A stretch of DNA of 64,000 bases from the NCBI RefSeq assembly GCF_041911615.1, contig NZ_JAYROR010000138.1:1-64000 (forward strand), written 5' to 3'. The position numbers were made by a program, and so were the translations under genes. Source of the stretch: Zoogloea sp041911615 (lineage in GTDB: Bacteria; Pseudomonadota; Gammaproteobacteria; Burkholderiales; Rhodocyclaceae). How positions within the stretch are numbered: the stretch's first letter is position 1; every line of letters begins with the position of its first letter. The notes under the pieces were generated by a model that worked only from the letters and a program-made list of their open reading frames with translations, was not told the origin of the DNA and did no database searches. This document shows, piece after piece, positions 1 through 8,657 of the stretch.

Positions 1-19
1 CGGGGCGGCGGCGTGCGAC

Positions 20-490
20 TCAGAGCCCGCGGGCGAACAGCGCCGACGCGCCTGGCAGCCGCAGGGCCGCCAGACGCGCCAGCAGCGCGTCCCAATCCAC
101 CGCGTCGAGGGTGTTCTTGACCAGCAGGCCCAGGTCGGTCTCGCCTTCCATCAGCAGGCGCCGGCTGAAGAACAGGGTGTCCGGATCCGCCTCGCGCAGC
201 GCCAGCGCCAGGTAGTCGCGGGTGGTGGCGGAGATCGTCAGGTCTGGCGCCTGACCGTCGAACAGCGGCCGGAAGCCCCGCGGGCCGAAGGTGAAGCGCA
301 GCGCCAGCCCCGCATCGGTGACCTTGAGCAGCAGGCGCTTGCCGGTGAGCGGCTCGAGGGCGTCGCGGGGCAGCAGGCGGTCGAGGGTCAGGTTGAGGCC
401 GGTGACGAGGGCGAGCGTCGGCGGCAGCTGCGGCAGCCGGGCGCCGACGCGGGCGAAGGGCCCAGGCAGGGTGAAGGCGGGGATTTTCAT
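20..490 (-). CDS. ubiT: UbiT, SCP2-domain accessory factor of O2-independent ubiquinone synthesis
   Basis: 156 residues, about the usual length for UbiT (YhbT). One SCP2-type lipid-binding domain covers most of the protein, with a hydrophobic N-terminal segment and a recognisable central stretch GFRPLFDGQAPDLTISAT. Family knowledge: UbiT binds prenylated ubiquinone intermediates and is needed, with UbiU and UbiV, to make ubiquinone without oxygen. It is last in a compact minus-strand run, 15 bases after ubiV, so the three are probably co-transcribed. The neighbours make the assignment firm; SCP2 domains alone would be ambiguous. Confidence 0.88.
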   Translation of the reverse strand: MKIPAFTLPGPFARVGARLPQLPPTLALVTGLNLTLDRLLPRDALEPLTGKRLLLKVTDAGLALRFTFGPRGFRPLFDGQAPDLTISATTRDYLALALREADPDTLFFSRRLLMEGETDLGLLVKNTLDAVDWDALLARLAALRLPGASALFARGL

Positions 491-505
491 GGTGAGCCTC
501 GGGGT

Positions 506-1411
506 TCAGGCGGAGACGAATTGCTCGACGCCCGGACGGCCGTGCCAGAAGCCGTTGCACGGCGCCTCGGGTAGCAGCGGGAGCGCTTCGCGCAGGGCAT
601 CGAGGGCCGGTACGCGGCCATCGAGGGCATGGCGGAAAAGGCGCAGGACATCGCCGGTGTGCTCGCCCTGGGGGCTGATGCGCAGGATGTGAATGCCGTC
701 GGCGACCACCGCCGGCAGGTCGCCGAGCAGGGTGTGGACCTGGGCCGACTGGGTCTGGATGCCGTTGAGGGTGAGGAAAGGCGCGCCTTCGCGGGTTTTC
801 AGCGGGATGCCGTCGGCGAACTGCAGGCAGCGGAACTCGCAGGTGTCCTTCTGCAGGTTGAAGTGGCGGGCGGTGAAGCAGCGCGCCGAGTAGGCCAGCG
901 GCAGGCGGCCGTGGGCGAAGATCTCGGTCTCCATGGCACGGCCGAGGCCGCGGCGCAGGTCGGCGATCTGCTGGCGGCCGATCTCGGGCGGGGCGACCCA
1001 GCGGGTGGCGCCCAGGTCGGCGAACATGCCGAGGGTGACGGGATTGAAGATGTTGAGCGTCGGCCCGGCGATCCAGTCGGCCACCGGAGCGTCGCCGCCG
1101 GTGAGCAGGTGCACCGCGCCCATGTCGTTGGCCTCGACGCGGAAGCGCCCGTTGGCGACGATGCGACGCAGGGTCTTCAGGTCGGATTCGGATTCGACCA
1201 GCACCTGGCTCGACAGCACGACTTCCTTGCCGGCGCCGGCCAGCGTCTCGGCGATCTCCAGCCAGTCGGACAGGCGCAGTTCGTGGCGGCGAGAGCAGAC
1301 CGTCTCGCCGAGGTAGACGATGTCCACCGGCGCGTCGGCCATGTCGGCGTAAAACGCCAGGGTGGACTGGCGGGGCCAGTAGTAGAGCAGCGGGCCGAGG
1401 GCGAGTTTCAT
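506..1411 (-). CDS. ubiV: UbiV, U32-family protein of O2-independent ubiquinone hydroxylation
   Basis: 301 residues from the ATG at 1411. The frame stays open further upstream, but the protein proper begins MKLALGPLLYYWPR, typical of UbiV (YhbV), so the extension is rejected. It is a U32 peptidase-like TIM barrel. The family has conserved cysteines binding a 4Fe-4S cluster; C198 and the C211/C215 pair (in ARCFTARHFNLQKDTCEFRC) are visible in the second half. Known role: forms a heterodimer with UbiU and acts in anaerobic hydroxylation of the ubiquinone ring. It lies between ubiU (46 bases upstream) and ubiT. This suggests the organism respires anaerobically using ubiquinone. Confidence 0.92.
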   Translation of the reverse strand: MKLALGPLLYYWPRQSTLAFYADMADAPVDIVYLGETVCSRRHELRLSDWLEIAETLAGAGKEVVLSSQVLVESESDLKTLRRIVANGRFRVEANDMGAVHLLTGGDAPVADWIAGPTLNIFNPVTLGMFADLGATRWVAPPEIGRQQIADLRRGLGRAMETEIFAHGRLPLAYSARCFTARHFNLQKDTCEFRCLQFADGIPLKTREGAPFLTLNGIQTQSAQVHTLLGDLPAVVADGIHILRISPQGEHTGDVLRLFRHALDGRVPALDALREALPLLPEAPCNGFWHGRPGVEQFVSA

Positions 1412-1457
1412 GGGCGGGTCTCGAGAGGGCGGAGGCCGTCGGGGGCGGGCCGGACGG

Positions 1458-2471
1458 TCACTTCCAGGGGCGGTAGTAGGCGCCGAGGGTGTGGCTCTGA
1501 CCTTCGGACACCTTGTTGAGAGCATTCATCCAGCCGGGATCGACGCGAAAATCCGGCGTCTGAGCGAGCAGGCGGTCGATGGCGGCGCGCCACACCTGGG
1601 TGACTTGCGCCACGTAGGCGGGACTGCGTTGACGGCCTTCGATCTTGATGGCGCGCACCCCGACGCGGGCGAGCTCGGGCAGCAGCTCGAGGGTGTTGAG
1701 GCTGGTGGGCTCCTCGATGGCGTAATAGGTTTCGCCGTTGACGTCGAAACGCCCCTTGCACAGCGTCGGGTAGCCGGCGCGCTCGCCGTCGGCGAAGCGG
1801 TCGATCAGGATGCCGCCCAGGCGCGTCTCCATGCCCTTCGGGGTCTGCGCCCAGCGCACGTGGGCGCCCGGCGAGCAGGCGCCGTTGCAGTTGGGGGATT
1901 CGCCGGTGGCGTAAGCCGACAGGGCGCAGCGCCCCTCGACCATCACGCACAGGCCGCCGAAACCGAACACTTCGATCTCCACCGGCGTGTTCGCGATGAC
2001 CTGCTCCACCTGCGCCAGCGACAGCACCCGCGGCAGCACCGCGCGGGCGATGCCGAAATGGCGGTGATAGAAGTTGATGGCATCGTAGCTGGTGGCCGAG
2101 CCCTGGACCGACAGGTGCAGGCGCAGCTCGGGATGCACGCGACGGGCGTAGTCCATCAGGCCGGGGTCGGCGAGGATCACCGCGTCGATGCCGAAGGCGG
2201 CGGCGCGATCCACCGCGGTGGTCCAACGCTGCCAGTTGTCGGTCTGCGGGTAGGTGTTCAGGGCCAGCAGCACCTTGCGGCCGCGGTCGTGGGCATAGCG
2301 CACGCCTTCGCCGAGGGCCTTGTCGTCGAAGTTGAGCCCGGTGAAGTTGCGGGCGTTGGTGGCGTCCTTGAAGCCGAGGTAGACGCAGTCGGCGCCGTGA
2401 TCGACGGCGGTCTTGAGGGCGGGCAGGCTGCCGGCGGGGCAGACCAGTTCGATTTGGCGCGCGGAGGTCAT
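1458..2471 (-). CDS. ubiU: UbiU, U32-family protein of O2-independent ubiquinone hydroxylation
   Basis: 337 residues, the usual length for UbiU (YhbU). The start MTSARQIELVCPAGSLPALK and the segment ADCVYLGFKDATNARNF are diagnostic of U32 proteins. The mid-region has clustered cysteines (GLCVMVEGRCALS and ESPNCNGACSPG), expected to bind the 4Fe-4S cluster. First gene of the ubiU-ubiV-ubiT unit. Known role: with UbiV it carries out O2-independent hydroxylation in ubiquinone synthesis. It is not a protease in this clade despite the family name. Confidence 0.93.
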   Translation of the reverse strand: MTSARQIELVCPAGSLPALKTAVDHGADCVYLGFKDATNARNFTGLNFDDKALGEGVRYAHDRGRKVLLALNTYPQTDNWQRWTTAVDRAAAFGIDAVILADPGLMDYARRVHPELRLHLSVQGSATSYDAINFYHRHFGIARAVLPRVLSLAQVEQVIANTPVEIEVFGFGGLCVMVEGRCALSAYATGESPNCNGACSPGAHVRWAQTPKGMETRLGGILIDRFADGERAGYPTLCKGRFDVNGETYYAIEEPTSLNTLELLPELARVGVRAIKIEGRQRSPAYVAQVTQVWRAAIDRLLAQTPDFRVDPGWMNALNKVSEGQSHTLGAYYRPWK

Positions 2472-2572
2472 GGGCGGTCGGGGGCAGGAATGACGCGGCC
2501 GGACTATAGGCGCGCGGCAGCCCTGCCACCTTGACCGCGGTCAACGGGGTTTCGGGTGGGCCGTCACGCCGC

Positions 2573-3151
2573 TCAGATGCGCAGGGCGGCGCGCAGCTCC
2601 GGGTCGTCGAGGGCCTTGTCGACCACCTCGCGCAGCACCCGCTCGAGGAGCAGGCGCAGATCCTCGGTGGAAGCGAAGACCCCCGTATCCAGGGCCAGCG
2701 CCGACCCTTCGACGCGATCGACGGCATAGGCGCGGGCGAAGACCTGCCGGCCGTCGGGTCCGCTCACGGCCAGGTCGACGACCACGTTGGCCTCGCGGCG
2801 CACAACCTGGTCGCAATACAACTTGCGCACGACGCCGCCGAGCTGCGCGCCGCCCCCCTCCGTCCGCACGCCGCGGGCGCGCAGTCCGTCGGCGAAGGCG
2901 GCCTGCACCAGCTCGACGGCCGGCCGCGTGGATTCGAGGGTCTTCAGGTGGTTGCCGAAACCGCCACGGATCACGCCGAGCCAGTTTGGTTTCTCGTCGC
3001 GGGCATCGACGAAGGTCGCCACGGCGACCGGTTGGGCGGTGGCGGCGGCGCGGCTGAGCTGGGCCGGCGGCGCGTAGCCGAGTCCGCCGGTGGTGGTGCC
3101 GCAGGCCGACAAGGCACCTGCCAGCATGAGCGCGATCAGGATGCGTTTCAT
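2573..3151 (-). CDS. YajG-like lipoprotein
   Basis: 192 residues with a clear lipoprotein signal: MKRILIALMLAGALSACGTT, lipobox LSAC and predicted acylated Cys17. The mature part resembles the YajG family of outer-membrane-associated lipoproteins of unknown function: a compact alpha/beta domain with VAVATFVDARDEKPNWLG and an ending QVFARAYAVDRVEGSA...LRLLLERVLREVVDKALDDPELRAAL. A GGGAG ribosome site lies ahead of the ATG. Transcribed divergently from the symporter at 3323. Localisation is well supported; function is unknown. Confidence 0.75.
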   Translation of the reverse strand: MKRILIALMLAGALSACGTTTGGLGYAPPAQLSRAAATAQPVAVATFVDARDEKPNWLGVIRGGFGNHLKTLESTRPAVELVQAAFADGLRARGVRTEGGGAQLGGVVRKLYCDQVVRREANVVVDLAVSGPDGRQVFARAYAVDRVEGSALALDTGVFASTEDLRLLLERVLREVVDKALDDPELRAALRI

Positions 3152-3281
3152 CTTGGTTCTCCCTTTGAGACCCGCCGCGCCGGAGGGCGCCGCGGATGCA
3201 CATGTAATTGTCCTCCCGTTTCGCGCCGGGCGCGCTCCCCGGACGGGCGCCCGCGACCTCCGCAGGGGCGGTGCCGCACCC

Positions 3282-3287
3282 TATAAT
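3282..3287 (+). promoter_or_regulatory. Candidate -10 box for the sodium:solute symporter gene
   Basis: A perfect TATAAT stands 35 bases before the symporter ATG and is followed by a GC-rich stretch. No good -35 hexamer is seen at the usual distance, so this is only a candidate. Confidence 0.4.
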
Positions 3288-3322
3288 CCGCGGATTCGCC
3301 AACGCTTTTTCCGCTTTAGCCC

Positions 3323-4825
3323 ATGCTTTTCTGGTTCGTCATCGCCTACTGGCTGATCTCGGTGGCCATCGGCCTCGTCGCCGCCACGCGGGTCCACAAC
3401 ACCAAGGACTTTGCGGTGGCCGGACGGCACCTGCCGTTCTACATGGTCACGGCCACCGTGTTCGCCACCTGGTTCGGCTCCGAGACCGTGCTCGGTGTGC
3501 CGGCCACCTTCCTCAACGAAGGCCTGCACGGCGTGGTGGCCGACCCCTTCGGTTCGTCGATGTGCCTGATCCTGGTCGGCCTCTTCTTCGCCGCACCGCT
3601 GTACCGCATGAACCTGCTGACCATCGGCGATTTCTACAAGAAGCGCTACGGGCGCGGCGTCGAGGTGCTCACCACGATCGCCATCGTGATCTCCTACCTG
3701 GGCTGGGTGGGGGCGCAGATCTCGGCGCTGGGACTGGTGTTCAACGTGGTGTCGGGCGGCGAGATCAGCAAGACGATGGGCATGTGGATCGGCTCCGGCA
3801 CCATCCTCATCTACACCCTGTTCGGCGGCATGTGGGCGGTGGCGGTCACCGACTTCCTGCAGATGATCATCATCGTGATCGGCATGCTGTGGATCGGCGG
3901 CGAGGTGAGCGGCATGGCCGGCGGCGTGGGCGCGGTGGTGGGCCACGCGATGGAGTCCGGCAAGTTCAACATGCTGCCGCCGCCGGATGCGAAGGAGGTG
4001 ATCGCCTTCATCGCCGCGGCGATCACCATGATGCTCGGCTCCATCCCGCAGCAGGACGTCTTCCAGCGGGTGCAGTCGGCCAAGTCCGAGAAGATCGCGG
4101 TGTGGGGTTCGGTGCTGGGCGGCAGCCTGTATTTCCTGTTCGCCTTCGTGCCGATGTTCCTGGCCTACTCGGCGACGCTGATCGACCCGGCGATGGTCGC
4201 CCGCCTCATCAGCAGCGACTCGCAGATGATCCTGCCGGAGCTGGTGCTCACCCGCGCGCCGCTGTTCGCCCAGGTGATGTTCTTCGGCGCGCTGCTGTCG
4301 GCGATCAAGAGCTGCGCCTCGGCCACCCTGCTGGCGCCGTCGGTCACCTTCACCGAGAACATCCTCAAGCCCGCCCTGCCGCACCTCACCGACAAGAAGC
4401 TGCTGTTCTGGATGCGCGTCGTCACACTGATCTTCACCGTGCTGGTCACGCTGTACGCGATGTTCTCCAAGGCGACGATCTTCAAGATGGTCGAGAACGC
4501 CTATCAGATCACCCTCGTCGCCGCCTTCATCCCGCTGCTGTGCGGGCTGTACTGGCGGCGCGCCACCAATCAGGGCGCGCTGGCGGCGATCTTCTGCGGC
4601 ATCGCGGTGTGGCTGGGCGTGCACCTGGCGGGCGGCGACGATCCCTTCGTACCGGCCCAGCTCGCCGGGCTGATCGCCAGCGCCGCGGGCATGATCGTCG
4701 GCTCCCTCGCCCGCCAGCTGCTGCCCCACGACATCCACGTCCACGACCGCCTGCGCCGCGGCCACCACGCCGCCGACGCCCACGGCGTGGCCCACGAGGG
4801 CATCGGCGCGATCCACCACCACTGA
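3323..4825 (+). CDS. Sodium:solute symporter (SSS family)
   Basis: 500 residues with about 13 hydrophobic segments, the normal size and architecture of the SSS (SLC5-like) family. The N-terminus MLFWFVIAYWLISVAIGLVA is the first membrane helix. Family landmarks include RHLPFYMVTATVFATWFGSETVLGVPA, the GDFYKKRYGRGVEVL loop and SIPQQDVFQRVQSAKSEK. Expected role: Na+-driven uptake of an organic solute at the inner membrane. Substrate cannot be read from the sequence. The C-terminal tail is rich in histidine (HDIHVHDRLRRGHHAADAHG then HHH), which is unusual and could bind metal. Confidence 0.88.
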   Translation: MLFWFVIAYWLISVAIGLVAATRVHNTKDFAVAGRHLPFYMVTATVFATWFGSETVLGVPATFLNEGLHGVVADPFGSSMCLILVGLFFAAPLYRMNLLTIGDFYKKRYGRGVEVLTTIAIVISYLGWVGAQISALGLVFNVVSGGEISKTMGMWIGSGTILIYTLFGGMWAVAVTDFLQMIIIVIGMLWIGGEVSGMAGGVGAVVGHAMESGKFNMLPPPDAKEVIAFIAAAITMMLGSIPQQDVFQRVQSAKSEKIAVWGSVLGGSLYFLFAFVPMFLAYSATLIDPAMVARLISSDSQMILPELVLTRAPLFAQVMFFGALLSAIKSCASATLLAPSVTFTENILKPALPHLTDKKLLFWMRVVTLIFTVLVTLYAMFSKATIFKMVENAYQITLVAAFIPLLCGLYWRRATNQGALAAIFCGIAVWLGVHLAGGDDPFVPAQLAGLIASAAGMIVGSLARQLLPHDIHVHDRLRRGHHAADAHGVAHEGIGAIHHH

Positions 4826-4850
4826 CCCCGCCGCCCACCGAGGACACGCC

Positions 4851-5459
4851 ATGACCGACGCCGCCCCCCGCCAGCCGGACGAGATTCCGCTGTTCCCGCT
4901 GGGCACCGTGCTGTTTCCCGACAGCGCCCTGCAGCTCAAGCTGTTCGAGGCGCGCTACCTCGACATGGCGGCGCGCTGCCTGCGCGGCGACACGCCTTTC
5001 GGGGTCTGCCTGATCCGCGACGGCGGCGAGGTCGGCGCGCCCGCCGTACCCCACGAAACCGGCACCCTGGCGCGGATCGTCGACTGGGACATGACGCAGC
5101 CCGGGCTGCTCTTCATCACCGCCCGCGGCGGCGCACGCTTTCGCATCGCCACCCGCACCGTCCAGTCCGACGGGCTGCAGACCGCCCGCGTCGAATGGCT
5201 CGCCGAACCGGCGCCGCAGCCGGTGCCGCCGGCGCTCGCCGGGCTGCTGCCGCTGCTGCGGGCGATCGTCGCCGACGCCGGCGAAGCGGTCTTTCCGCTA
5301 CCGCACCGCTTCGACGACGCCACCTGGGTCGGCTACCGCCTCGCCGAAGTGCTGCCGATCCCGCCCGAGGCCCGCCTGCGCCTGCTGGCCCTCGACGACA
5401 CCGTGTCGCGGCTCGAAATCCTCCACACCTACCTGCGCCAGCACAAGCTGCTGGATTGA
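4851..5459 (+). CDS. LON substrate-binding-domain protein (stand-alone)
   Basis: 202 residues. Begins with a short leader, then EIPLFPLGTVLFPDSALQLKLFEARY, the classic start of the LON N-terminal (ATP-dependent protease La substrate-binding) domain. No ATPase or protease domain follows. Stand-alone LON-N proteins are common in proteobacteria and of unknown role; peptide or substrate binding is inferred. Follows the symporter by 25 bases and ends tail-to-tail with the glycosyltransferase gene, its stop codon lying within a 16-bp palindrome. Confidence 0.85.
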   Translation: MTDAAPRQPDEIPLFPLGTVLFPDSALQLKLFEARYLDMAARCLRGDTPFGVCLIRDGGEVGAPAVPHETGTLARIVDWDMTQPGLLFITARGGARFRIATRTVQSDGLQTARVEWLAEPAPQPVPPALAGLLPLLRAIVADAGEAVFPLPHRFDDATWVGYRLAEVLPIPPEARLRLLALDDTVSRLEILHTYLRQHKLLD

Positions 5460-5471
5460 ACGATCGTTCAA
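5456..5471. repeat. Perfect 16-bp palindrome spanning two convergent stop codons
   Basis: TTGAACGATCGTTCAA is fully self-complementary. It contains the TGA of the LON-domain gene (5457-5459) and the TGA of the convergent glycosyltransferase gene (5468-5470, minus). Could be a short bidirectional stem or a protein site; no T-run follows. Confidence 0.6.
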
Positions 5472-6361
5472 ATCGCGCCAACGAAGGCGTCGAGCCGATC
5501 GAGCACCGGGTCGTCGGGATCGAACTTGCGCGCGAAGTGGGCGCCCGAGCGGGTCATCGCATCGAAATCCGCCTCGCCGAGGGTGCGCGGATGGGGCGTC
5601 TGCTCGGGCCAGTCGATGTAACGCAGCGGATCGTCGGCCAGACGCAGGTCCGGCGCGTTGCCGAGGATGGTCTGGATGTACGACTCGTCGGGGCAGATCA
5701 GGCGGTAGCGCTCCTGGCGCCGGTAATGGGCCGCCAGCGCCGGGTTGTCGCGGTGGAAACACAGCAGATGGGCCGCCGCCCGCCGGTTGGCGGTGAACCA
5801 CTGGCTGCCGAAATAACACCGGAAACGCGCCGAGAACGGCGTCAGGAGTTGCGTCAGGAGCGGATGCGAGAGCGTGAAAAAGCGCCCGGGCGCGCCGTTT
5901 CGCGCCATGCCCGGCAGGTGGAAGCGGAAGGTGCGGTAGCGCCGGAAATTGAGCCGCCCGGAGGCCAGCTTGCGCGCCGCGTAGCTCACCTCGCGACGCT
6001 CGATGTAGGCGTCGAAAGGGCTCGCCGCCAGCTCGGCGAGGATCGCCGCGGCGGGCTTGACCGGGTAGTCGGCGCCGCTCAGCAGCACGAACCAGTCGGG
6101 CGCGTCGGGCCGCGCGTAGAGCGCCTCGATGCCGCGCAGGGTGGCATCGACGATCGAAAAGCGCCCCCAGCCGGTCGTCTCGTGGGGGCGCACGACCGTA
6201 AAATTTGTGCCGAAGCCCTCGCCCGGCAGGTCACATTTCGAAAAATCGTGGTGACAGACGATGGGCGGCGCGTCGAACATGCGGTCGAGGGTGCCGACCA
6301 GGCGACGGATCTGCGGAACGTTGGCGTGGGTCAGCAGGACGAAACCAATGGGGGCGGACAT
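5468..6361 (-). CDS. Core-2/I-branching-type glycosyltransferase (GT14)
   Basis: 297 residues from the ATG at 6361; the frame continues 93 bases upstream, but MSAPIGFVLLTHANVPQIRRL is the natural start. The segments IVCHHDFSKCDL, ATLRGIEAL, DWFVLLSGADYPVKP and CPDESYIQTIL are typical of GT14 'branch' beta-1,6-N-acetylglucosaminyltransferase/xylosyltransferase-like enzymes. In bacteria these are thought to modify surface polysaccharides; the acceptor is unknown. No membrane segment, so probably cytoplasmic. Stands alone between convergent and divergent neighbours. Confidence 0.8.
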   Translation of the reverse strand: MSAPIGFVLLTHANVPQIRRLVGTLDRMFDAPPIVCHHDFSKCDLPGEGFGTNFTVVRPHETTGWGRFSIVDATLRGIEALYARPDAPDWFVLLSGADYPVKPAAAILAELAASPFDAYIERREVSYAARKLASGRLNFRRYRTFRFHLPGMARNGAPGRFFTLSHPLLTQLLTPFSARFRCYFGSQWFTANRRAAAHLLCFHRDNPALAAHYRRQERYRLICPDESYIQTILGNAPDLRLADDPLRYIDWPEQTPHPRTLGEADFDAMTRSGAHFARKFDPDDPVLDRLDAFVGAI

Positions 6362-6438
6362 GGACGAAGCAAGGCACGGTGGGCGAAAGGCCCCGTTAGG
6401 ATACACCCCGACCCTCCGCCAGACCCCCGCCGACCCGC

Positions 6439-6444
6439 TAGAAT
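6439..6444 (+). promoter_or_regulatory. Candidate -10 box for the VanZ-like gene
   Basis: TAGAAT lies 30 bases before the chosen ATG at 6475. No clear -35 is visible; weak support. Confidence 0.3.
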
Positions 6445-6474
6445 CGATGCCCATTGCGCCCGCCCGACGGCCCC

Positions 6475-7569
6475 ATGCCTGACTTCCAACGCCGCAGCTC
6501 CCCTCTCGCCGCCTGGTTCGCCGCCGCCATCGGCGTGCTGATCGTCTACGCCTGCCTGCACCCCTTCACCGGCTGGCGCGACACCGGCCTGCCCGTCTTC
6601 GACTACCTGCGCCAGCCCTGGCCGCGCTACTACACCCTCACCGACCTCACCGTGAACGTGCTCGGCATCGTGCCGTTCAGCTTCGCCCTGGTGGCGGCGA
6701 TGCCGTCGCGGCTGTCGCGCGGCGGCGCGGTGCTGGCGGCGATCCTCACCACCCTGATGCTCAGCCTCAGCGTCGAGACGCTGCAGAACTTCCTGCCCAG
6801 CCGCGTGCCGTCCAACCTCGACGTGGGCTGCAACACCCTGGGCGGCATCCTCGGCGCGCTGGCCGGCGGACGCTGGAGCGGCCGCCTGTTCGACCCCCGC
6901 AGCGGCCTCACCCGCTGGCGCAAGCGGCGCATCGTGCCGGGCCACGTCGGCGAGATCGGGCTGGTGGTGCTGGGCCTGTGGCTGCTCACCCTGCTCACGC
7001 CCGAAAGCCTGCTGTTCGCCACCGGCGACCTGCGCCGCCTGTTCGATCTGCCGACGCCGCTGCAATTCAACCCGACCCGCTTCGTCAAGGTCGAAGCCGC
7101 CATCGCCGCCAGCCAGCTGGTGGCGGTGGGGCTCACCGCGCGCTGCATCATGCGCGACTTCACGCCCTGGCCGATCGTGCTGCTGGTGCTCCTCGGGCTG
7201 GGCGCCAAGACGCTCGCCTCGGCCACCTTCTTCGCCCCCGGCGACCCGCTCCACTGGGCCACCCCGGGCGGCCAGATCGGGCTCGGCGCCGGTGCCGCGC
7301 TGCTCGGCCTGTGCCTGCTGCTGCCCGCGCGCAGCCACGCCATGCTGGCCGGCATGGCGCTGCTGGTGGGCACCGCGCTGGTCAATCTCGCCCCCGAGAA
7401 CCCCTTCCTGCCCAGCGACGCGGCCTTGATCCGGCAGGGCAACTTCCTCAACTTCCACGGACTCACCCAGCTCACCGCCAGCCTGTGGCCATTCATCGCC
7501 TTCGCCTACCTGGGCCTGCTCGGCGCCAGCAGCGCCCGCGAGCCCCACCCGCCGCTACGTGGCCGATGA
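6475..7569 (+). CDS. VanZ-like integral membrane protein
   Basis: 364 residues from the ATG at 6475; an in-frame TTG at 6454 is a possible alternative. Multiple hydrophobic segments, first at AAWFAAAIGVLIVYACLHPF. The N-terminal part carries VanZ-family marks: LTDLTVNVLGIVPFSFAL followed by SLSVETLQNFLPSRVPSNLDVGCN. The C-terminal half adds five or so further membrane helices. VanZ proteins confer low-level teicoplanin resistance in enterococci, but most members are uncharacterised, so no drug-resistance role is claimed. Inner-membrane location is well supported. Confidence 0.8.
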   Translation: MPDFQRRSSPLAAWFAAAIGVLIVYACLHPFTGWRDTGLPVFDYLRQPWPRYYTLTDLTVNVLGIVPFSFALVAAMPSRLSRGGAVLAAILTTLMLSLSVETLQNFLPSRVPSNLDVGCNTLGGILGALAGGRWSGRLFDPRSGLTRWRKRRIVPGHVGEIGLVVLGLWLLTLLTPESLLFATGDLRRLFDLPTPLQFNPTRFVKVEAAIAASQLVAVGLTARCIMRDFTPWPIVLLVLLGLGAKTLASATFFAPGDPLHWATPGGQIGLGAGAALLGLCLLLPARSHAMLAGMALLVGTALVNLAPENPFLPSDAALIRQGNFLNFHGLTQLTASLWPFIAFAYLGLLGASSAREPHPPLRGR

Positions 7570-7649
7570 CGCATCACCCGCCCACGCGGCGGAACGATTG
7601 ACCGATAATCGTGGTCATTTCCCGAACCGATCCCGGAGAAGCGCCCCCG

Positions 7650-7958
7650 ATGAGTTACTTCCAGCACCACGTATTCTTCTGCTGCAACCAGCGCGCCGAG
7701 GGCGAAACCTGCTGCGCCAACCACGACAGCGTCGCCCTCCAGACCTATGCCAAGGAACGCATCGCCGCCCTCGGGCTCAACGGCAAGGGCCAGATCCGCG
7801 TGAACAAGGCCGGCTGCCTGGGCCGCTGCGACGACGGCCCGGTGCTGGTCGTCTACCCCGAGGAAACCTGGTACACCTTCGTCGACAAGGCCGACATCGA
7901 CGAGATCATCAGCGAGCACCTGCAGCACGGCCGCGTCGTCGAGCGCCTGAAGGTCTGA
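7650..7958 (+). CDS. Thioredoxin-like (2Fe-2S) ferredoxin
   Basis: 102 residues from the ATG at 7650 (MSYFQHHVFFCCNQRA). The cysteine pattern, an N-terminal CCNQRAEGETCC and a later NKAGCLGRCDDGP, matches the thioredoxin-fold Shethna/Azotobacter-type 2Fe-2S ferredoxins; likely ligands are Cys11, Cys21 or 22, Cys56 and Cys60. Cytoplasmic electron carrier; partner unknown. Only two bases separate it from the hydrolase gene, so they are co-transcribed. A possible -10 (GATAAT) lies at 7604-7609. Confidence 0.87.
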   Translation: MSYFQHHVFFCCNQRAEGETCCANHDSVALQTYAKERIAALGLNGKGQIRVNKAGCLGRCDDGPVLVVYPEETWYTFVDKADIDEIISEHLQHGRVVERLKV

Positions 7959-7960
7959 CC

Positions 7961-8599
7961 ATGCCCGCCACCGAAACCGCCCTCATCAACGGCCCCGACG
8001 GTGCCATCGAGCTCATCATCGACACGCCCGACACGGTGCGCGGCATCGCCCTGGTGTGCCACCCGCACCCGCTGTTCCACGGCACCAACACCAACAAGGT
8101 CGCCCATACCCTGGCGCGGGTCTTCCGCGACCTGGGCTACGCGGCCTTGCGCCCCAACTTCCGCGGCGTCGGCAAGAGCGTCGGCAGCCACGACAACGGC
8201 GACGCCGAGACCGAGGACATGCTCGCCGTCATCAGCTGGGCGCAGAGCCGCTGGGGCGGCCTGCCGCTGGCCCTGGGCGGTTTCTCCTTCGGCGCCTTCG
8301 TGCAGACCCGCGTCGCCGCGCGGCTGGCCGACAGCGTCACGCCCGCCGGACGCATCGTGCTGGTCGGTACCGCCGCCGGCACCGTCACCGGCGCACGCAG
8401 CTACACCACCGAGCCGGTGCCCGACGACACCCTCGTCATCCACGGCGAGGTGGACGAGACCGTCGCGCTGGCCAACGTGATGGCATGGGCCGCGCCGCAG
8501 GAACTCCCGGTCGTCGTCGTGCCCGGCGCCGACCACTTCTTCCACGGCAAGCTGCACGTGATCCGCCGGATCATCGAACGCGCCTGGAAGCCGCTCTGA
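7961..8599 (+). CDS. Alpha/beta hydrolase (dienelactone-hydrolase-like)
   Basis: 212 residues. Marks of the YcjY-like branch of the alpha/beta-hydrolase fold: an oxyanion-side motif CHPHPLFHGTNTNKV, RPNFRGVGKS, a nucleophile-elbow-like GGFSFGAF, an acid-bearing DTLVIHGEVDETV, and a late catalytic-type His in VPGADHFFHGKL. The position of the usual nucleophile is serine (Gly-Phe-Ser-Phe-Gly). Substrate unknown. Immediately follows the ferredoxin gene. Confidence 0.82.
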   Translation: MPATETALINGPDGAIELIIDTPDTVRGIALVCHPHPLFHGTNTNKVAHTLARVFRDLGYAALRPNFRGVGKSVGSHDNGDAETEDMLAVISWAQSRWGGLPLALGGFSFGAFVQTRVAARLADSVTPAGRIVLVGTAAGTVTGARSYTTEPVPDDTLVIHGEVDETVALANVMAWAAPQELPVVVVPGADHFFHGKLHVIRRIIERAWKPL

Positions 8600-8620
8600 A
8601 CCACCCCGCTCCCCAACCCC

Positions 8621-8637
8621 GGCCTGCCCGCCAGGCC
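8621..8637. repeat. Short GC hairpin between hydrolase and GST genes
   Basis: A 6-bp stem GGCCTG/CAGGCC with a 5-base loop. There is no T-run, so it is at most a weak attenuating or mRNA-stabilising stem. Confidence 0.3.
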
Positions 8638-8657
8638 GCCACGCCGAGGTCCCACCG

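Noticed and set aside
3208..4939. Long frames on both strands over the symporter gene
   Set aside because: Arg/His/Pro-rich shadow translations of a high-GC gene, with no domains; the 3323-4825 frame has clear SSS motifs.
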